Shown here in pieces: positions 1 to 6,469 of a stretch of DNA of 11,469 nucleotides. The stretch spans positions 1-11,469 of the forward strand of contig CALFFB010000225.1 of assembly GCA_937958075.1 (NCBI GenBank), in the 5' to 3' direction. Source of the DNA: an uncultured Geobacteraceae bacterium. Its GTDB lineage: Bacteria > Desulfobacterota > Desulfuromonadia > Desulfuromonadales > Geopsychrobacteraceae. The position numbers were made by a program, and so were the translations under genes. The notes under the pieces were generated by a model. The model was not told the origin of the DNA, made no database searches, and worked only from the letters and a program-made list of their open reading frames with translations. Each line of letters starts with the position of its first letter. Within the stretch, counting starts at the first letter, position 1.

Positions 1-1115
1 TCGTTCATGGCGGCGACCATGGCCTGCATCTGCTTGTTGCCCTCCTGGGCAGCGGAGCGGGCTTCACCGGACAGGGCATTGGCCTGATTGGCATTTTCCG
101 CATTCGCCTTGGTTTGCGAAGCGAGCTCATGCAGGGAAGCAGAGATCTGCTCAAGAGAACTGGCTGATTCCGTCGCTCCCTGGGACAGGGCCGAACTGGC
201 ATCAGCCACCTGTCCGGCACCGGAGGCGATCTGCTCCCCGGCAACCTGCATCTGGGTAATCAATTCACCAAGGGCGGCGTTGGTCCGGCTCAGGGGATTT
301 TTGATCAAGCCCGTCGCCTCGAAGGTCAGATTACCGGCAGCAAGGCTCTCAAAGGCGCCGAGAATCTCGTTCTGCAGGTTGGCGGCAAAGTTGTCCATAG
401 CGGTGGCCAGCATGCCGATCTCATCCTTGCGCTGCAAATTCAGGCGCCGATCCAGCTGCCCCTGCTCCATTCCGGACACCATGTCGACCACCAGTCGAAT
501 CGGTTTGACGATGCGCCGGCTGATGATCAGCCAGATAATGATCGTGGTGATAATAGCGATGAGTCCCCCGGCGTACAGAATCAGGGTCAGGGTCTTGATC
601 TTGTTCTGGGCGGCATTTTCAAACTGGGTTGTCGCGGTATTGCTTTCCGCCAGCAGGGCATTGTTGGTGGCGAGAATCACCTTGATGGCCTGCTCCCTGT
701 CGGCCTCGGTCACGGACGGATCGAGCAGAACCTGAATCCGGGCCGAGAAGTTGTTCCAGAGATTTTCAATCTTGCGCAGTTGCGCCAGAATCTCCGGTAC
801 TGTTGCCGATGGCAGGTTCATCTCCTGATTGCCATTGATCAGCCCCTTTAATGAACGGTCAAAGAGATCATGGGTCGCCTTGAGGTCGTTGCGGTTTTTC
901 TCGGCCTCAACGCCCATATAGACGGCAAGGGCTTCCTTGGTCATCTTCTGACTGAGGGCGCGCTGGCGACCGGCAACGTTGATAACCGAAGAATCATCCT
1001 TCTGACTATCGAGAAAAACAACCGATGACAGGATCAGCAGCAAGGTGACCAGGGTGATAATTGCGATTGAGCCGGTGAGTTTGGCTCCAACTCCAAACAG
1101 ATTGTTTGTCTGCAT
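1..1115 (-). CDS. Methyl-accepting chemotaxis protein with PilJ-type sensor domain (partial, C-terminus off window)
   Basis: Membrane chemoreceptor that would pass a ligand signal to a CheW/CheA complex. The 371 visible residues read in order: short cytoplasmic N-terminus, TM1 about residues 13-35, periplasmic helical domain about 40-170, TM2 about 176-198, HAMP about 200-252 with the usual P at KPI, a second HAMP-like helical stretch about 253-300 (ESLAAGNLTFEATG), then the start of the long Ala/Glu/Gln-rich coiled-coil signalling domain with heptad-like ASSLEQISASLHELASQ. The motif NVAGRQRALSQKM at 47-59 just after TM1 is the hallmark of PilJ/NarX-type sensor domains. The signalling tip and any C-terminal CheR-binding peptide lie beyond base 1. 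The ATG at 1113-1115 is preceded by GGGAGAA about 10 nt upstream. No che genes are in view, so its pathway is unknown. The ligand is not predictable; nitrate-type sensing is only a family-based possibility. Confidence 0.93.
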   Translation of the reverse strand, partial: MQTNNLFGVGAKLTGSIAIITLVTLLLILSSVVFLDSQKDDSSVINVAGRQRALSQKMTKEALAVYMGVEAEKNRNDLKATHDLFDRSLKGLINGNQEMNLPSATVPEILAQLRKIENLWNNFSARIQVLLDPSVTEADREQAIKVILATNNALLAESNTATTQFENAAQNKIKTLTLILYAGGLIAIITTIIIWLIISRRIVKPIRLVVDMVSGMEQGQLDRRLNLQRKDEIGMLATAMDNFAANLQNEILGAFESLAAGNLTFEATGLIKNPLSRTNAALGELITQMQVAGEQIASGAGQVADASSALSQGATESASSLEQISASLHELASQTKANAENANQANALSGEARSAAQEGNKQMQAMVAAMN

Positions 1116-1256
1116 AACGGATCTTCTCCCACAGGATTAAGGGCAAAAATCAACAGTCATTGTTCAGCAAAGAAAAACACTAGCACAGAGGCATAAATTA
1201 AAAAAGCTCCATTTGTTGGCATCTATTAACCTTTTTCTTTTAAGCCGACGTGGCAG

Positions 1257-1289
1257 CTGGTCTTTTTCTGACGGAGAACGAAAGGCCAG
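1257..1289. repeat. Inverted repeat upstream of the hsp20 promoter
   Basis: CTGGTCTTT at 1257-1265 faces AAAGGCCAG at 1281-1289. This gives nine pairs, one of them a G-T wobble, across a 15 nt loop. The right arm is followed by A-rich, not T-rich, sequence, so it does not look like an intrinsic terminator on either strand. It lies about 25 bp upstream of the hsp20 -35 box, a plausible position for an activator or repressor site. Function is inferred from position only. Confidence 0.4.
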
Positions 1290-1314
1290 ATAAAAAAATA
1301 CATGGCTATCAGGA

Positions 1315-1342
1315 TTGACAGAACGTTTTTCGAATCTACAAT
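1315..1342 (+). promoter_or_regulatory. Sigma70-type promoter for hsp20
   Basis: TTGACA at 1315-1320 is a perfect -35 box. TACAAT at 1337-1342 matches the -10 consensus at five of six positions, with a 16 bp spacer. Transcription would start near 1349 and give a leader of about 146 nt before the hsp20 ATG. It points to housekeeping sigma rather than a sigma32-type heat-shock promoter, so any stress control would have to act through a protein operator or through the leader RNA. Assigned from sequence only. Confidence 0.65.
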
Positions 1343-1415
1343 TCTAATCATGCAGATGTAAGGCGCAGCGTTTACTTATGAGTTTCGATCGGTCGGCTTA
1401 ACATCAACTGTGACC

Positions 1416-1466
1416 GGCGGGGTGGCTGTTGATGGTGCGCGCCACTGCTGCAACACCCCCCCCGCC
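1416..1466 (+). promoter_or_regulatory. Strong hairpin in the hsp20 5' leader
   Basis: The arms GGCGGGGTGGCTGTTG (1416-1431) and CAACACCCCCCCCGCC (1451-1466) pair at 14 of 16 positions, mismatched only at 1423/1459 and 1426/1456, across a 19 nt loop. The lower stem is seven consecutive pairs, six of them G-C within GGCGGGG/CCCCGCC. It is followed by CACACCAACG and A's rather than a U tract, so it is not an intrinsic terminator. It ends 14 nt before the AGGAGG site of hsp20 and so does not itself sequester it. It may stabilise the message or act as a regulator target. Confidence 0.55.
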
Positions 1467-1480
1467 ACACCAACGAAAAA

Positions 1481-1486
1481 AGGAGG
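1481..1486 (+). promoter_or_regulatory. Ribosome binding site deciding the hsp20 start
   Basis: AGGAGG sits 8 nt before the ATG at 1495 and fixes that codon as the start. An in-frame TTG at 1429 would give a 22-residue extension, but that segment falls inside the leader hairpin, has no Shine-Dalgarno and encodes a proline-rich stretch foreign to the family. Confidence 0.85.
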
Positions 1487-1494
1487 CCAGGACG

Positions 1495-1935
1495 ATGCAA
1501 CTGACCAGATGGGATCCCTTTCGGGAGATGGAAGAGATGTTCGGACAGCGTGGTCGCGGGTGGCTATCGAAGAAGCGTTCCGGGACGACGCCCTTCGACG
1601 ATGAATCCTGGATGCCCAGTGTCGACATCAGTGAAACCGACAAAAGCTTCCTGATCAAGGTCGAAGTTCCGGGCATCAAACGAGACGATGTCAAGATCAG
1701 CATTGAGGACAACACCCTGACCATCAGGGGTGAGCGCAAGGAGGAAAAGAAGGAAGAGGGGCGCAAATATCACCGTATGGAATGTTCCTACGGCAGTTTT
1801 GAACGGCAGTTTATGCTACCGCCGAATATCAATCAGGAGAAGATCGACGCCAGCTTTAAAGATGGAGTACTGGCTCTGGACCTGCCGAAAAAAGAGGTAG
1901 AGAAGCCGAAGCAGGTCGAAGTGAAAATCAAATAA
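1495..1935 (+). CDS. Small heat-shock protein, Hsp20/alpha-crystallin family
   Basis: ATP-independent cytoplasmic holdase chaperone that binds unfolding proteins and hands them to ClpB/DnaK-type refolding systems. The 146-residue product has the family layout. A short N-terminal arm begins MQLTRWDPFREMEEMF, a very common opening for bacterial Hsp20s. The alpha-crystallin domain spans about residues 38-135, with PSVDISETDKSFLIKVEVPG, the DNTLTIRGER strand, YGSFERQF, and the signature DGVLALDLPK. A short C-terminal tail ends VEVKIK and offers a V-x-I-type anchoring motif for oligomer formation. The loop RKEEKKEEGRKYHR is highly charged, as usual. Length is typical. It appears to be a single-gene transcript, with a strong promoter upstream and an intrinsic terminator 38 bp after the stop. 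The start rests on AGGAGG at 1481. Confidence 0.96.
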   Translation: MQLTRWDPFREMEEMFGQRGRGWLSKKRSGTTPFDDESWMPSVDISETDKSFLIKVEVPGIKRDDVKISIEDNTLTIRGERKEEKKEEGRKYHRMECSYGSFERQFMLPPNINQEKIDASFKDGVLALDLPKKEVEKPKQVEVKIK

Positions 1936-1972
1936 GAAAAACCGTTGCATCCGACAAGCCGATCCGTTAATG

Positions 1973-2004
1973 AGCCCGGTCCATCTTTTGTGAACCGGGC
2001 TTTT
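1973..2004 (+). terminator. Intrinsic terminator of hsp20
   Basis: AGCCCGGT (1973-1980) pairs perfectly with ACCGGGCT (1994-2001) over a 13 nt loop. The last T of the stem runs into TTTT at 2001-2004. The position, just after the hsp20 stop at 1935, and the plus orientation fit a rho-independent terminator. The U tract is short. Confidence 0.8.
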
Positions 2005-2022
2005 GTCTGCCCGCCTGCCGCC

Positions 2023-2064
2023 GGAAAACACTTTGGTGCCGGTCGCGGGCGAAGGGTGTTCTCC
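2023..2064. repeat. Inverted repeat beyond the receiver gene stop codon
   Basis: GGAAAACAC (2023-2031) and GTGTTCTCC (2056-2064) form nine pairs, one of them a wobble, with a 24 nt loop, directly after the minus-strand stop at 2066-2068. No T run follows in the minus direction, so it is at best a weak 3' stabiliser or attenuating hairpin for the receiver gene. Confidence 0.35.
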
Positions 2065-2065
2065 G

Positions 2066-2458
2066 TTAAATGGCACAGTCCTCATCCAGCCACTGATAGA
2101 TACTGTCGATGGGCGTCGGCTTGTAAAAAACCTGACACCCCATTTCCCGCGCCTGCTGCATCTGCTCCTGCTCCCAGCTCCCGGAGATCAGGGCCTTGCA
2201 GCGATCCGGCAGCTTGCAGCCCCTGGCCCTGAGAAACTGCAGGAACTCCAGGCCGGTCATTCCCGGCATCTGATTATCGGCAAGGATGACCTCGACGCAG
2301 GGTTTATCTTCCATCCGGCAATGGGACTCAAGCTCTTCAAGGCAGCTTAAAGGATCACTGAAGGCCATGACCGTGAAGCCTTTTTCTTCCAGAATCTCTT
2401 TCATCAGGCCAAGGCACAAGGATTCATCGTCCAAAATCAGAGCCGTCTTTGATTGCAT
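2066..2458 (-). CDS. Single-domain response regulator (receiver only, cysteine-rich)
   Basis: A 130-residue CheY-like receiver with no output domain, so it probably acts through protein-protein contact or as a phosphate shuttle. Conserved sites are all visible: acidic pair D10/D11 in LILDDES, phospho-acceptor D61 in ADNQMPG, switch Ser S92 in ALISGS, and K113 in FYKPTP (K-P as in the family). Beta5/alpha5 end at the C-terminus, leaving no linker for a DNA-binding domain. Unusually, it holds eight cysteines (15, 39, 47, 54, 81, 87, 108, 128). The ATG at 2456-2458 is chosen because AGAGAGG lies 9 nt upstream and the domain begins at once. An in-frame extension to 2530 would add 24 residues unlike any receiver. 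No histidine kinase is adjacent. It is divergent from the dNMP kinase gene across 203 bp and faces hsp20. Confidence 0.9.
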   Translation of the reverse strand: MQSKTALILDDESLCLGLMKEILEEKGFTVMAFSDPLSCLEELESHCRMEDKPCVEVILADNQMPGMTGLEFLQFLRARGCKLPDRCKALISGSWEQEQMQQAREMGCQVFYKPTPIDSIYQWLDEDCAI

Positions 2459-2467
2459 TGCATCACA

Positions 2468-2474
2468 CCTCTCT
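2468..2474 (-). promoter_or_regulatory. Ribosome binding site of the receiver gene
   Basis: Minus-strand AGAGAGG, 9 nt from the ATG at 2458, supports the short start over the upstream in-frame codon at 2530, which lies in the divergent promoter region. Confidence 0.6.
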
Positions 2475-2558
2475 GCACAGGGCAACAAACTACCTGGGTT
2501 TGATAACCGAATGGCAGCACTATGACACACGCATCTGACAAAAATCTGAACGGCTCAC

Positions 2559-2584
2559 CATATCCGCAGCATATAACTGCATAT
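2559..2584. repeat. Three phased CATAT elements in the divergent promoter region
   Basis: CATAT occurs at 2559, 2570 and 2580, that is at 11 and 10 bp steps, about one helical turn. The last two are part of a GCATAT direct repeat. They lie midway between the receiver gene and the dNMP kinase gene. They could be contacts for a regulator or simply an AT-rich bendable segment. No convincing -35/-10 pair could be assigned for either gene here. Confidence 0.3.
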
Positions 2585-2661
2585 TCGTGTTTTTTTTTGC
2601 TGGTGAAATCGATACACTGCCCCCTGTTTGCTGACGTCAAGACGACTGAGGATTTTCTATC

Positions 2662-3315
2662 ATGCTGATTGGATTTGCCGGCAAAGCGGCCTCGGGCAAG
2701 ACAACGGCTGCCCGCTATATCATCAACACCCTGGGCGATGATATCTGCGTTCTGCCCATGGCGGCCATGCTGCGCCGGGAGCTGGATGATTTTTTTCACC
2801 AGGTGGGGGCAACGGAAAAAATTCCTCTGCTTTACGGAGATCAACAGGACAAACTGGTGGAGTTTTCCGTGGTCACACAACAGGCTGTCAGCGCCTGTCC
2901 GGCCTGGGGAGATTTTATCCGCTGCAATGGCGACATCCAGCAACTGGAGACGGAAACAACGGTGGTCACCATCAGACGGCTGCTGCAATGGTGGGGGACG
3001 GAATATCGCCGCCGTCAGGATCCGGATTACTGGGTCAAGGCCTGGGAATCGGCCTACCGACAGTTACAGTCAACAATACGACATATTCTGGTGGATGACG
3101 TGCGCTTCCCCAACGAGGCGCAGGTGATCCGCCGTAACGGCGGCGTGCTGGTGCGGGTGGAACGGGCGGGGTTCAACGGTGCAAATGACCACAGCAGCGA
3201 AAACTCTCTGGACGATTTTGACGGCTGGGATCTGGTACTCAGCAATGACAGCAGCCTGGAGGCGTTTCTGAAAAAGATCGACACCCAGGTCCTGCCCCTG
3301 CTCAATCACCGGTAA
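2662..3315 (+). CDS. Deoxynucleoside monophosphate kinase-like P-loop protein (phage T4 gp1 type)
   Basis: Probable cytoplasmic kinase that moves phosphate from ATP to a (deoxy)nucleoside monophosphate. The 217-residue product starts with a Walker A loop, GKAASGKTT (residues 7-15). The centre has RRLLQWWGTEYRRRQDPDYW (105-124), the WGTE-R-x-x-DPDxW signature typical of phage dNMP kinases. HILVDDVRFPNEAQVIRRNG (141-160) holds the Walker B-like strand and the DVRFPNEA motif of that family. The tail, HSSEN at 177-181 followed by DDFDGWDLVLSNDSSLEAF, matches the usual H-x-SE / N-x-x-SLEEL ending. TGAGGA lies 9 nt before the ATG. In phages this enzyme feeds DNA precursor pools, but no phage gene is visible nearby. 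Substrate range cannot be read from sequence. A related P-loop nucleotide or nucleoside kinase is the alternative. Confidence 0.8.
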   Translation: MLIGFAGKAASGKTTAARYIINTLGDDICVLPMAAMLRRELDDFFHQVGATEKIPLLYGDQQDKLVEFSVVTQQAVSACPAWGDFIRCNGDIQQLETETTVVTIRRLLQWWGTEYRRRQDPDYWVKAWESAYRQLQSTIRHILVDDVRFPNEAQVIRRNGGVLVRVERAGFNGANDHSSENSLDDFDGWDLVLSNDSSLEAFLKKIDTQVLPLLNHR

Positions 3316-3337
3316 AACGCTAGCTCAGCACCTGTCC

Positions 3338-6300
3338 TTATGACGGAGCCTTCCCCCGGAAGAATCCGACGATATCCTCGAGGATCAGGTAGGCGGTGGG
3401 CACCAGCAGCAGACTCAGCAGGGTACTGAAAAGAATGCCGAACCCCAGGGAAACCGCCATGGGGATCAGAAACTGGGCCTGGGTGCTGGTGTCAGCCAAC
3501 AGCGGCACCAGACCGAGAAAGGTTGTCAGTGATGTCAGCAGGATGGGACGGAAGCGATTGACCCCTGACTGCATGACCGCGTCCAGCATGGGCATCCCTT
3601 CACGCCGACGGCGGTTGATAAAATCGACCAGAACCAGGCTGTTGTTGACGACCACCCCGCACAGGGCGAGAATCCCCAGCAGGCTCATGAAGCTTAAGTT
3701 GAAGCCCATGATCATGTGGCCGACAATGGCGCCGCCGACACTGAAAGGGATCACCAGCATCACCGGCAGCGGCTGGAGGTAGGAGCGAAAAGGGATGGCC
3801 AGCAGGGCATAGACGGCAAAGAGCACAAAAAAGACCCCGTAAATCAAGCTCCCCATGGATTCCCGCTGCTCTTCCAGCTCACCCTTGAAGCTGTAGCGAA
3901 TCCCCGGATAATCCAGCAACAGGTCATCGAGAAACACCGTGAGATCGGCGGCGATGGCATTGGTGTCGACCTCACCCTTTTCGGCATCGGCTGAAACATT
4001 GACAGCGCGGTTCCGGTCAACCCGGCGGATGCTCGAGTACCCCGCCTCCATAACCACTTCAGCGACCTGCGAAAAGGGAACCTCGACACCGTTCTGGGTG
4101 CGGATCTTCATGGTTTCCAGGCTGTCAAGACTGCGCCGCTCCTCTTGCGGATAGCGCACCATGACCCGAACGTCGTCACGGCCGCGTTGGATGCGCTGGG
4201 CCTCACTACCGAAAAATGCGGCCCGGACCTGACGGCCGAGATCAGCGGTGGTCAGCCCAAGGAGTTTCGCCTCGGGCAGCAGCCGCAGCTGAATCTCCTG
4301 CTTGCCCTGATCGAAACTGTCCTGAATATCGAAGAGACCTGGATACTCGGCGTAGCGCTTTTTGAGAAGGTCGGCAACCTGTGCCAGCTGACCAAAATCA
4401 GCGCCGGTGAGCTCTACGTCCACCGGGTTGCCGCCACGACCAATCTCCGCCCGATAGGTCAGCTCCTTGGCGCCGGGGATGGTACCGATGAGCTGTCGCC
4501 ACTCCTGAACGATCTCACTGGTGCTGATCTGATTACGCCTCTCTTCCGGCGGCACCATCTCCATGGTCACCCGCCCCAGCTCGGGGCTGCCGCCCATACC
4601 TGGAGCACTGGCGCCGTTCCAGCCGATACTGACCAGAATATTCTGGATCACCGATCGGCTGCCATCCGGCTCCTGGTGTTTGGCCTGCAGGGCGTAGGCA
4701 TGTCTGGCCATGCGCTCGATGTGGGCACGGGTCTGATCAATAGAGGTTCCAGCCGGCATGACCAGGGTCGCACGGGCGATTTCGCTCTGAATCCTGGGAA
4801 AAAACGTGTATCCGTAACGGCCGCTGACGACAAAGCTGACGATAACGATAATCACCGCGGTAAAAACAGCCATGGTCAGATGTCGGCGCTGTACGGCAAA
4901 GCCGAGAACCGGCCGATAGACCTTGAGGGCGAACAGCTCCAGCCCCCTTGCGACCCGTTGCTGCAGGCGCTGCAGCACCAACAGGGCGCCACGCGGGGGC
5001 CTGGTGAGATGAACGCTGCGCAGATGTGCCGGTAGAATCAGTTTTGATTCGATCCACGAAAAGGTCAAAGCGGGGATGACAATCAGGGGAATCTGGGCAA
5101 AGATCGGACCACGCACCCCCTCCATGAACAGCAGGGGGGTAAAGGCGGCAATGGTCGTCAGCAGGCCGAAGGTCACGGGAACCGCCACCTCCTGTGTCCC
5201 CTTGATAATCCCCTCTACGGATTCACCATCTTCCTTGAGCCGCCGGTAGACATTCTCACCGGTAATGATAGCATCGTCAACAACAATACCCAGAACCAGA
5301 ATAAAAGCAAACAGACTCATGGAATTGAGAGTAACGCCAAGGGCCGGCATCATGGCCAGGGCGCCGAGAAAACTGATGGGGATGCCGACACACACCCACA
5401 GGGCAACGGAAAAACGCAGAAACAGGGTCAGGGCGATCAAGATGAGAACACCCCCCTGCAGGGCGCTGCCGGTCAGGGTATTCAGACGCAACTGGACGAT
5501 ACGCGAGCGGTCGCGCCAGTAATCGATGGCAACCCCGGGGGGCAACTGCTCCCGCTTGTCGTAGACGAATTCACGCACGGCGCGGCCGACATCAAGGGCA
5601 TTCTGATCACCGGTACGGTACACCTCGATCATCACCGCCGGCTTGCCGTTGAGGAGCGCCTCCAGGGGCTCCTCATCAAAACCGTCGTGAATGTGCGCAA
5701 TATCTCCCAGCAGGAGCTGGGTGCCGTCGGCCGTGGTGCGCAACGGAATGCGGGAGAAATCGGCGACGCCATGCGCCTGCCCCAGGGTGCGCAGCAGAAT
5801 CTCGCCGCCCCGGGTTTTAATAGCGCCAGCCGGCAGATCCAGGGAAAAAGCACGGATGGCGGCGGCAACCTGATCGAGGGTCAGCTGATAGCGTTCGAGG
5901 GTTGACTGATCGATTTCGATGGACACTTCATAAGGACGAACCGCCATCAGGTCGACGAGACTGACTTCGGGCAGAGCGGTCAGATCATCGCGGATCATCT
6001 CGCCGATACGGCGCAGGTCTCTCTCCGGCAGATCAGCACCGACAACAACAGATATAACTTCACGCCGAAATTCCAGAACCTCGTAGGTGGGGCGCTCGAC
6101 ATCTTCGGGAAAGGTGCTGATGGCATCGACCTTGTTGCGGATGTCATCCATGATTTCCCGGGGCTCATACCCCTTGATCACATCGACCCGGACCTGGCCA
6201 CTGCCCTCCCTGGCGGTGGAAAGAATGGTGTCGATACCAGTGATGGCGGCAATGGCCTCTTCGATGCGGACAATAACCGCCTCTTCCACTTCCGCCGGGG

Positions 6301-6469
6301 TGGCGCCACGATAGGTGACATTCACCAGCACCGTGTCCCGTTCGAATTCAGGGAACACCTCCATCGGTATCCGCGAAGTCACCGACCACAGACCCAGACC
6401 GACAATCAGCACCATCAGCAGGTTGGCAGCGACGTGGTTATGAGCAAACCAGGAGATGACGCTGTTCAT
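3338..6469 (-). CDS. RND efflux transporter permease, AcrB/HAE1 type
   Basis: Inner-membrane, proton-driven efflux pump subunit of 1043 residues, the usual length for the family; it works as a trimer with a membrane fusion protein and an outer-membrane channel. TM1 is at about residues 12-30, followed by the first porter loop (VFPEFERDTVLVNVTYRGATPAEVE region at 38-62). TM2-TM6 span about 335-480, including LGIVVDDAIITGENVYRR with the proton-relay Asp pair D398/D399. A second porter loop follows, and TM8-TM12 are at about 870-1035. TM10 reads LCGVVVNNSLVLVDF, so N942 replaces the lysine of AcrB (K940). The later RFRPILLTSL (about residues 972-981) keeps the family threonine region. The hydrophobic motif WIESKLILPAHL (472-483) is typical of an HAE1 subgroup. 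The ATG overlaps the stop of the fusion protein gene as ATGA, implying translational coupling. Substrate (drug, lipid or other) is not predictable. Confidence 0.95.
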   Translation of the reverse strand: MNSVISWFAHNHVAANLLMVLIVGLGLWSVTSRIPMEVFPEFERDTVLVNVTYRGATPAEVEEAVIVRIEEAIAAITGIDTILSTAREGSGQVRVDVIKGYEPREIMDDIRNKVDAISTFPEDVERPTYEVLEFRREVISVVVGADLPERDLRRIGEMIRDDLTALPEVSLVDLMAVRPYEVSIEIDQSTLERYQLTLDQVAAAIRAFSLDLPAGAIKTRGGEILLRTLGQAHGVADFSRIPLRTTADGTQLLLGDIAHIHDGFDEEPLEALLNGKPAVMIEVYRTGDQNALDVGRAVREFVYDKREQLPPGVAIDYWRDRSRIVQLRLNTLTGSALQGGVLILIALTLFLRFSVALWVCVGIPISFLGALAMMPALGVTLNSMSLFAFILVLGIVVDDAIITGENVYRRLKEDGESVEGIIKGTQEVAVPVTFGLLTTIAAFTPLLFMEGVRGPIFAQIPLIVIPALTFSWIESKLILPAHLRSVHLTRPPRGALLVLQRLQQRVARGLELFALKVYRPVLGFAVQRRHLTMAVFTAVIIVIVSFVVSGRYGYTFFPRIQSEIARATLVMPAGTSIDQTRAHIERMARHAYALQAKHQEPDGSRSVIQNILVSIGWNGASAPGMGGSPELGRVTMEMVPPEERRNQISTSEIVQEWRQLIGTIPGAKELTYRAEIGRGGNPVDVELTGADFGQLAQVADLLKKRYAEYPGLFDIQDSFDQGKQEIQLRLLPEAKLLGLTTADLGRQVRAAFFGSEAQRIQRGRDDVRVMVRYPQEERRSLDSLETMKIRTQNGVEVPFSQVAEVVMEAGYSSIRRVDRNRAVNVSADAEKGEVDTNAIAADLTVFLDDLLLDYPGIRYSFKGELEEQRESMGSLIYGVFFVLFAVYALLAIPFRSYLQPLPVMLVIPFSVGGAIVGHMIMGFNLSFMSLLGILALCGVVVNNSLVLVDFINRRRREGMPMLDAVMQSGVNRFRPILLTSLTTFLGLVPLLADTSTQAQFLIPMAVSLGFGILFSTLLSLLLVPTAYLILEDIVGFFRGKAPS

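Larger units (their letters stand above)
1116..1494. other. Intergenic regulatory region between divergent MCP and hsp20
   Basis: This 379 bp gap has no convincing gene; the short ORFs entering it lack conserved character. It is AT-rich in its left half and must hold the promoter of the chemoreceptor on the minus strand. I could not assign that promoter: I see no clear sigma28 (TAAA/GCCGATAA) or sigma54 (TGGCAC/TTGC) element. On the plus strand it carries an inverted repeat at 1257-1289, a near-consensus sigma70 promoter at 1315-1342, and a strong hairpin at 1416-1466 in the predicted leader of hsp20. I found no CIRCE element (TTAGCACTC-N9-GAGTGCTAA) and no sigma32-like CTTGAAA/CCCCAT pair. 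Confidence 0.7.

Noticed and set aside
88..735. A 215-codon open frame on the plus strand opposite the chemoreceptor
   Set aside because: The minus-strand frame gives continuous PilJ-motif, TM, HAMP and coiled-coil sequence to the window edge; the plus frame shows nothing recognisable.
1416..1466. Leader hairpin read as an intrinsic terminator or attenuator
   Set aside because: No U tract follows the stem; the next bases are CACACCAACG and a run of A's leading into the ribosome site.
2632..2639. TGACGTCA palindrome upstream of the dNMP kinase gene
   Set aside because: A single 8-bp palindrome is expected by chance at an appreciable rate in 11 kb, and no bacterial regulator can be tied to it here.
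2437..2988. A 183-codon minus-strand frame covering the divergent promoter region
   Set aside because: It overlaps the 5' ends of two well-supported genes and the region that must hold their promoters. The product has no family features.
3316..3337. Possible terminator between the convergent dNMP kinase and RND genes
   Set aside because: The 22 bp gap holds only a GCTAGC palindrome, too short to be a credible hairpin, and no T run.
4145..5035. A 296-codon open frame opposite the RND permease
   Set aside because: Antisense shadow of a fully conserved gene; no recognisable motifs and no convincing ribosome site.
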